Shown: piece after piece, positions 6,554 through 8,076 of the stretch
Numbering within the stretch: the stretch's first letter is position 1
Layout of the letters: each line of letters opens with the position of its first letter
The notes under the pieces: generated by a model
What the model was told of the DNA's origin: nothing
Seen by the model: the letters and a program-made list of their open reading frames with translations, nothing else
Database searches by the model: none
Program-made: the position numbers and the translations under genes
NCBI GenBank assembly: GCA_029862935.1
Contig: JAOTWK010000143.1
Span: forward strand, 1 to 8,076
Origin: Gemmatimonadota bacterium
GTDB lineage: Bacteria; Gemmatimonadota; Gemmatimonadetes; Gemmatimonadales; GWC2-71-9
Length of the DNA: 8,076 bases
Direction of reading: 5' to 3'

Positions 6554-8076
6554 CTATTCGATCGGATCGACCATGCTGATCAGTGTGTATCCGGTCTTGA
6601 TGGAAGGTGGGTTCATGGCAGTGAACACCAGCACCTCTCCTGACTCTTTGATGGCGAATAACGGAAGGGCGGATTCACCATACCGTGCACTGAAGGCGGC
6701 GAAGTCGAACTCCTCAGTCAACCGCGTGCGTTTGATGACAGCTCCCGTCTGGAAACGCCTCGAGAGGTACTGGTGGGTCGCGGATTTGTCGAAGAGAAAG
6801 CGGCCGCGGAGATGCTTCGGGATGCCCCGCTGGCGCTGTTCGCGCTCAGAGATCGCTGGTGGCAGCTGATACATCTGGGAGCGGTCGAAGACGTCGGAGA
6901 AATGCAGCGTCGCCAACGCGTTGACCTCGTCGTTGGGTGTGAGCGCAAGCAAGCGTCCGACCCCGTCCAATTCGAGCTCGATCTCTTCCAGCGCGCCTTC
7001 GGTCAACACATTCGCATAGAACGTTTTGAGTCCTCGCCGCCGACCGGCCATCACGTTTTCCCAGTTCGAATCGGCCATGATGACCTTGAGGCCCTGCTCG
7101 TTCAACAATGCCGCAATTTCCACCACCCATGGGGTCCCTCCGATGACGAGGAAGCCTTGGGGGTTTGGGGTGGCGACCCCGAGCGCGCGGGCCACGAGAG
7201 GTGCGAAGACTCCATAGATGGCCACGGTTCCCACGATGACCAAGAAGGTAAGGGGCACCAGGCGAGCAGCTTGGAGATAGCCCAACTCGACCAACTCAAG
7301 TGCGAACACTGATGCGACGGCGGCAGCGACAATGCCCCGCGGCGCGATGGATGCCAGGAATATTCGCTCGGGCCAAGTGAAATCGGAGCGCCACGTGGCG
7401 ACCATGACCGTCGCTGGACGGACGACAAAGATCAGGCCGGCCAAAAACAGCAGGCTGCCCGGTCCCCAGTAGTCGGGGTCCTGAAGCGGTAGTCTGGCAG
7501 CGAGAATGACAAAGAGCGCGGAGATGAGGAGGACCCGAAGGTTCTCTTTGAATTCGACGATACGCTTGACGCTCACGAATTCTTGACTTGCCAGAGCCGA
7601 GCCCATCACCGTCACCGCAAGGAGCCCGGATTCTGACTGGAAGTGATCGGCGACCGAAAACGTGAATATGACGATCCCGAGCACCACCGGGTTGTGGAGG
7701 TAGTCCGGAATCCAGTACCGCTTGAGCAACAAGACGACCAGGGCAGCGCCGGCCAGCCCCAAGCTTCCGCCGATGAACACAGCGCTGAGCATGCCCCGGA
7801 TCGCCACGCTCAGGCCGGCTTCGAACCCACCGGCCGCGATGGCTTCGAAGACCAGCACGCCCAGAATAGCCCCCACGGGATCGTTGACGATTCCTTCCCA
7901 CTTGACCGCGGAGCCGACACGCGCGTTGGGCCGAATGTGGCGGAGCAACGGCACGATGACGGTGGGGCCAGTGACGATGAGGATCGCTCCGAACAGGATC
8001 GCGAGACTGAGGTCCAGGCGCAGCAGGAAATGCGCGGCGGTTGCCGACAGTATCCAAGTCGTGAGGGCGCCGGTCG
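6554..8076 (-). CDS. CPA1/NhaP-type monovalent cation/proton antiporter with C-terminal Rossmann (RCK-like) domain, N terminus outside window
   Basis: About 506 residues are visible; the frame is open to the window edge, so the first membrane helices are missing. The visible part has about ten hydrophobic segments. Family signatures include TGPTVIVPLLRHIRP, the ion-binding Asn-Asp pair in WEGIVNDPVGA (codons 7880-7885), and the arginine of IAPRGIVAAA (codon 7337-7339). From about base 7160 down it continues into a soluble nucleotide-binding domain: GFLVIGGTPWVVEIA, strand 2 ending in Asp (codon 7070-7072, VIMADSN), then LLALTPNDEVNALATLHF. Such proteins exchange Na+ or K+ for H+ across the inner membrane, and the Rossmann domain is thought to gate transport by nucleotide binding. 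The glycine motif is GGTPW rather than canonical GxGxxG. The gene ends at TAG 6554-6556. DUF3179 follows 97 bases later on the same strand and may share the transcript. Ion specificity cannot be judged. Confidence 0.93.
   Translation of the reverse strand, partial: TGALTTWILSATAAHFLLRLDLSLAILFGAILIVTGPTVIVPLLRHIRPNARVGSAVKWEGIVNDPVGAILGVLVFEAIAAGGFEAGLSVAIRGMLSAVFIGGSLGLAGAALVVLLLKRYWIPDYLHNPVVLGIVIFTFSVADHFQSESGLLAVTVMGSALASQEFVSVKRIVEFKENLRVLLISALFVILAARLPLQDPDYWGPGSLLFLAGLIFVVRPATVMVATWRSDFTWPERIFLASIAPRGIVAAAVASVFALELVELGYLQAARLVPLTFLVIVGTVAIYGVFAPLVARALGVATPNPQGFLVIGGTPWVVEIAALLNEQGLKVIMADSNWENVMAGRRRGLKTFYANVLTEGALEEIELELDGVGRLLALTPNDEVNALATLHFSDVFDRSQMYQLPPAISEREQRQRGIPKHLRGRFLFDKSATHQYLSRRFQTGAVIKRTRLTEEFDFAAFSARYGESALPLFAIKESGEVLVFTAMNPPSIKTGYTLISMVDPIE

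Noticed and set aside
6773..7312. A 179-codon plus-strand frame opposite the antiporter
   Set aside because: Shadow of the antiporter Rossmann-domain coding sequence; no recognisable motif.
7296..8057. A 253-codon minus-strand frame overlapping the antiporter in another frame
   Set aside because: The antiporter frame holds all the family motifs and runs to the window edge. The alternative frame is Arg- and Pro-rich and lacks membrane segments.

Overview
The window comes from a Gram-negative bacterium with moderately high GC. The Gram-negative call rests on an outer-membrane beta-barrel fragment, a Sec signal peptide, and a signalling style (PAS-rich hybrid kinase plus HD-GYP phosphodiesterase) common in Proteobacteria, Nitrospirota, Acidobacteriota and Gemmatimonadota. 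The phylum cannot be fixed from the sequence alone.

Left half (1-5003, + strand): a signal-transduction cluster. It opens with the C-terminal DNA-binding end of a NarL/LuxR-type response regulator (1-201). A 213-base spacer follows, holding a probable terminator and a structured leader. Then come three tightly packed genes: a stand-alone receiver protein (415-813), a membrane-anchored hybrid histidine kinase with four PAS domains and a C-terminal receiver (832-3783), and a receiver plus HD-GYP cyclic-di-GMP phosphodiesterase (3783-5003), whose start overlaps the kinase stop as TGATG. The inferred logic is that PAS inputs set kinase activity, phosphate moves among up to four receiver-bearing proteins, and the outputs are transcription (LuxR-type regulator) and lowering of cyclic-di-GMP (HD-GYP protein).

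Right half (4972-8076, - strand), convergent with the first: a CPA1/NhaP-type cation/proton antiporter with a C-terminal Rossmann (TrkA-N/RCK-like) domain, cut by the window edge (6554-8076); then a secreted DUF3179 protein (5344-6456, start revised to a GTG with a good ribosome binding site); then a short stretch (4972-5343) that is not empty. It encodes the C-terminal part of an outer-membrane beta-barrel protein in two reading frames, lacking its 5' part and carrying a frameshift, so it reads as a decayed gene. Its tail overlaps the end of the HD-GYP gene by 32 bases.

No tRNA, rRNA, insertion sequence, CRISPR array or phage gene was seen. The families are mostly known. The points most worth a second look are the barrel-gene remnant, the phosphorelay that lacks a visible Hpt protein, and the structured leader before the receiver gene.
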